Made by a program: the position numbers and the translations under genes | Source of the DNA: Aquimarina agarivorans | GTDB taxonomy: Bacteria > Bacteroidota > Bacteroidia > Flavobacteriales > Flavobacteriaceae | Assembly: GCF_000218485.1 (NCBI RefSeq) | Contig: NZ_AFPB01000124.1 | Span: forward strand, 1 to 64,000 | DNA length: 64,000 nucleotides | Reading direction: 5' to 3' | Shown: one piece after another, positions 61,696-64,000 of the stretch | Position numbering within the stretch: the first letter of the stretch is position 1 | How the letters are laid out: every line of letters starts with the position of its first letter | Notes under the pieces: model-generated | Databases searched by the model: none | Seen by the model: only the letters and a program-made list of their open reading frames with translations | Told to the model about the DNA's origin: nothing

Positions 61696-64000
61696 TTACT
61701 TGCTATCAATAAAATACTCTTGTACTCTTTTTTTAAATTCAGGCTGCAAAGGTAATACTTGTCTATTTAATATTTCGGTTGTATTGAAATATTGTTTTAT
61801 CTGCTCAGGAGTGGTGCTTTCTTTAGATTGAAACTCTTTTTGGTTGGTAGTACTCTTTCGATTATTATCCTTTCCTTGTTGAAACTGTGCCTTATCTAAT
61901 TTAAATAACTGATGCTTTAAATTTACCATTCGCTTCATAGTTTCTTCACTAAAACCTTGCTCTAAAAGCTCATCTTCAACCTGCTCCATTTGATCTAAAA
62001 TACGCTGTTGATTTGGGGTAATTCCCTCCTGTCGCATTTTATCTTCCAATTGATTTCGTAAATCTTGTTGCTGCTTATAAATTTCAAATATTTGCTCGTA
62101 ATCCGATTCATCTTCTGATTCCGATTCTCCATCACCAGATCCTCCAGAAACCTTGCCGTTTTTACCTTTTTTGCCTTTGCCTCCATTTTTACCTTCACCA
62201 TCTTTTCCTTCTCCTTTATCCCCTTCTCCATCTTTTCCATTTTCACCCTTACCACTTTTGTCTCCATCTTTTCCTTTACCATCTTTATTACCTTGCTTTC
62301 CATCTTTTCCTCCTTTACCTTTCTCACTTCCTTCACCTTCACCTTCACCAGATGTTCCTTTACCTTTGCCAGATTTCCCATTTTCACCTTCAGTTCCATC
62401 CTGTCCGGATTTACCATCTTTTCCTTCTTTACCATTCTCACCCTGGTCTCCTTTATCGCCTTCTTTTCCTTGCTTACCCTTGTCACCTGGCTCCCCTTTA
62501 TCTCCTGGCTTTTTTTTGCCACCAGCCTGCTCTTTTTTGGAATCACCAGCTTGCTTTTGTTGAGACTGTAACATTTGCTCCATCGCTTTATTTAACGATT
62601 CCTGCTTTTTAATAATATCAGGAAGTTGAAATCCTTGCTTCTTTTTCCCTTCGCCTGACTTTCCGGGTTTCGTTTGTTGCTCCATTTCCATTAAAGACTT
62701 AGACAATATTAACGCCAAATCATTGGAATGCGATACTGCAAATTGTAAACTTGTGACTCCTTGACTGGTTCTATTATCCGTTATTTTATCCAAAGCTAAA
62801 GACATGTCATAATCAATGTCGGATATTAAATCATTTATCTTTATTCCCATCTTAGCGTTTCTGGACGAAATCGCAAACAAACTATCATCAATATGTTCAA
62901 AGTGCTCCCGCAATACATTTTGTCTACGTACGTGTGCTGAATAGTTAGGATCGTTTGATGTGCTTTTGCCAAAGGCATTCATATTATCCTCTTGATTTAA
63001 AGAAAACAACACTAGGTTATCTAATATTTGTCGAAGCATTTCCAAGTCCTCTTCCAACTGCTCCATACCTCCACCTCCACCACCTGCGGTTGTGGACATT
63101 TTATCCGCAAGATTTTTAAGCATAGTAGCAGCAGTTTTTTGTTTTTTTGCTCCAGCTTCATTGTTGCTCTTTTCTAAATCATTTAAAGCACCGTCCAGTT
63201 CTTTTTTAATCGTTTCTTCATATGCTGGATCATCGTCCAATTTCATGGGCTTTTTCAATTCCAAATTATGTCTTCTTAGATCATTTAGTTCATCTTGAAT
63301 AATCTTCCATTCTTTATTAATTTGTGCTTGCTTTTGTGACTTTAAAGGGTCAACTGCATCTGCCAATTTCAATTCTTTATCTGATAATAATTCCAACATT
63401 TGAACAATACGCTGATGCTTGTCAATTACGTAATAACGCTTAGTTAATTCCAGCACTTGACTCAAATTCTTTTTTTGCTTCTTATTTTCTTTTTGAAGTT
63501 CATCAACCTTTTCCTGAAGTTCTTTAGGTGTCAATTTTTCTAATGCCTTTTTAATTTCATCAACTAGCTTTTTGTTTTTTTCCAGTTCTTTTTTGGTACG
63601 CTCCAATTGCTCTTTTATGGCTTCGGAATCTTTATTTTTATCCAGCTTTTCCAAAGTTTTATTCAACTTAGTAGAAAGCTTTTCTAAGGATTTTTGTTGT
63701 TTAGATTGTTTGTCTAATACATCAGATAGCTTTTTCTTTTCTTTAAACGAAAGGGTATTTTGCTGTTTTTGCAATTTTGAAAATGTTTCCAAATCCAAAT
63801 CAGATTTTTGAAACTCATCTAATGATTTTGAAAATTGATCCAGTTGATTTTGTTCATTTTTAAACTCGGTTTGCTCGGCTTCTACTTTAGATAATTGACG
63901 GTAATTGAAAGTTTCACTCTTAGTAGATTTTGAACCATTGAAGGAATCATTATCAAAAACTTCAAAGTAAAATGAATAACTGGTAGCATCCTCCAAATTT
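61696..64000 (-). CDS. DUF4175 family protein, C-terminal part (cut by window end)
   Basis: The visible 766 residues begin LEDATSYSFYFEVFDNDSFN, which reads as the inside of a larger gene; the codon at 63996 is TTG (Leu), not a true start. DUF4175 proteins of flavobacteria are about 1000-1100 residues with N-terminal membrane helices, outside this window. Here we see a long charged coiled coil (LEKLSTKLNKTLEKLDKNKD), more helices, a Gly-rich collagen-like stretch and a helical C-terminus (LRNQLEDKMRQEGITPNQQR). The function is unknown. It is upstream of ybeY in the same direction with a 13-bp gap. Confidence 0.8.
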   Translation of the reverse strand, partial: NLEDATSYSFYFEVFDNDSFNGSKSTKSETFNYRQLSKVEAEQTEFKNEQNQLDQFSKSLDEFQKSDLDLETFSKLQKQQNTLSFKEKKKLSDVLDKQSKQQKSLEKLSTKLNKTLEKLDKNKDSEAIKEQLERTKKELEKNKKLVDEIKKALEKLTPKELQEKVDELQKENKKQKKNLSQVLELTKRYYVIDKHQRIVQMLELLSDKELKLADAVDPLKSQKQAQINKEWKIIQDELNDLRRHNLELKKPMKLDDDPAYEETIKKELDGALNDLEKSNNEAGAKKQKTAATMLKNLADKMSTTAGGGGGGMEQLEEDLEMLRQILDNLVLFSLNQEDNMNAFGKSTSNDPNYSAHVRRQNVLREHFEHIDDSLFAISSRNAKMGIKINDLISDIDYDMSLALDKITDNRTSQGVTSLQFAVSHSNDLALILSKSLMEMEQQTKPGKSGEGKKKQGFQLPDIIKKQESLNKAMEQMLQSQQKQAGDSKKEQAGGKKKPGDKGEPGDKGKQGKEGDKGDQGENGKEGKDGKSGQDGTEGENGKSGKGKGTSGEGEGEGSEKGKGGKDGKQGNKDGKGKDGDKSGKGENGKDGEGDKGEGKDGEGKNGGKGKKGKNGKVSGGSGDGESESEDESDYEQIFEIYKQQQDLRNQLEDKMRQEGITPNQQRILDQMEQVEDELLEQGFSEETMKRMVNLKHQLFKLDKAQFQQGKDNNRKSTTNQKEFQSKESTTPEQIKQYFNTTEILNRQVLPLQPEFKKRVQEYFIDSK
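62150..62515 (-). repeat. Collagen-like Gly-x-y stretch in DUF4175 protein
   Basis: About sixteen uninterrupted G-x-y triplets occur (GDK GEP GDK GKQ GKE GDK GDQ), then a looser Gly/Lys/Glu/Asp-rich tract of about 80 residues. Lys and Asp/Glu alternate in the x and y positions, which can support ion pairs in a bacterial collagen triple helix. The region also creates long false frames on the other strands. Confidence 0.75.

Noticed and set aside
62153..62563. Pro/Phe/Leu/Ser-rich plus-strand frames and a Lys/Val-rich minus-strand frame
   Set aside because: They are shadows of the collagen-like Gly-x-y tract in other frames.

Overview
The window is AT-rich chromosomal DNA from a gliding member of the Bacteroidota, most likely a marine-type Flavobacteriaceae. 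Supporting signs are PorP/SprF proteins, type IX secretion (T9SS) sorting domains, a SprB-like adhesin gene, Bacteroidota-only hypothetical genes, lipoprotein signal peptides ending in S-C, almost no Shine-Dalgarno sequences, and promoters of the TAnnTTTG type. I see no rRNA, tRNA, CRISPR array or intact prophage.

Region 1 (1-23.4 kb, minus strand) is one locus read right to left. It holds a SprC-like Ig-repeat protein, a SprD-like fusion of a PorP/SprF barrel with a long Ala/Glu/Arg coiled coil (broken by three one-base indels in repeats), a 5556-residue SprB-like adhesin, and a SprF-like outer-membrane partner. The order matches the sprC-sprD-sprB-sprF gliding operon of Flavobacterium johnsoniae. 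The adhesin's C-terminal T9SS sorting domain is split by about 235 residues of Thr/Val/Gly-Gly pentapeptide repeats.

Region 2 (23.6-33.4 kb) is mixed housekeeping and accessory: a hypothetical, a CvpA-family protein, a frameshifted acidic lipoprotein, RecX, a two-gene ABC exporter, a lipoprotein with a phospholipase A2-like Cys/His-Asp core, a helical hypothetical, YiaA, a frameshifted small secreted protein, and riboflavin synthase. Region 3 (33.5-38.7 kb, plus strand) is pdxA, a DUF177 protein, rpmF, then fabH-accB-accC ending at a strong terminator.

Region 4 (39-42.3 kb) is accessory. A cupin gene is followed by two direct repeats that look like decayed 3' ends of an IS91-family element. 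They bracket a higBA toxin-antitoxin module with its own operator. The right-hand repeat has cut off the 5' half of a 7TM/LuxR-type receptor gene.

Region 5 (42.4-49.1 kb) has an ECF sigma factor with an overlapping (frameshifted) membrane-anchored partner and a lipoprotein, a small DUF6341-like gene, an orphan T9SS sorting-domain fragment, a small secreted protein and a large lipoprotein. Region 6 (49.1-64 kb, minus strand) is purD, a polyprenyl-phosphate sugar transferase, UDP-glucuronate decarboxylase, a 558-residue protein with a nucleoside-phosphorylase-like tail, a GH3-family adenylating enzyme, an M23 peptidase, a methyltransferase, a TPR protein, mnmG, ybeY and the 3' part of a DUF4175 gene with a collagen-like stretch. 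Four exact palindromes of the ParB-binding parS type, three within 125 bp between mnmG and ybeY, plus one near-match, suggest the window lies near the replication origin.

At least four genes are broken by single-base indels in homopolymers or repeats. This pattern is as compatible with sequencing error as with phase variation, and I flag it at each gene.
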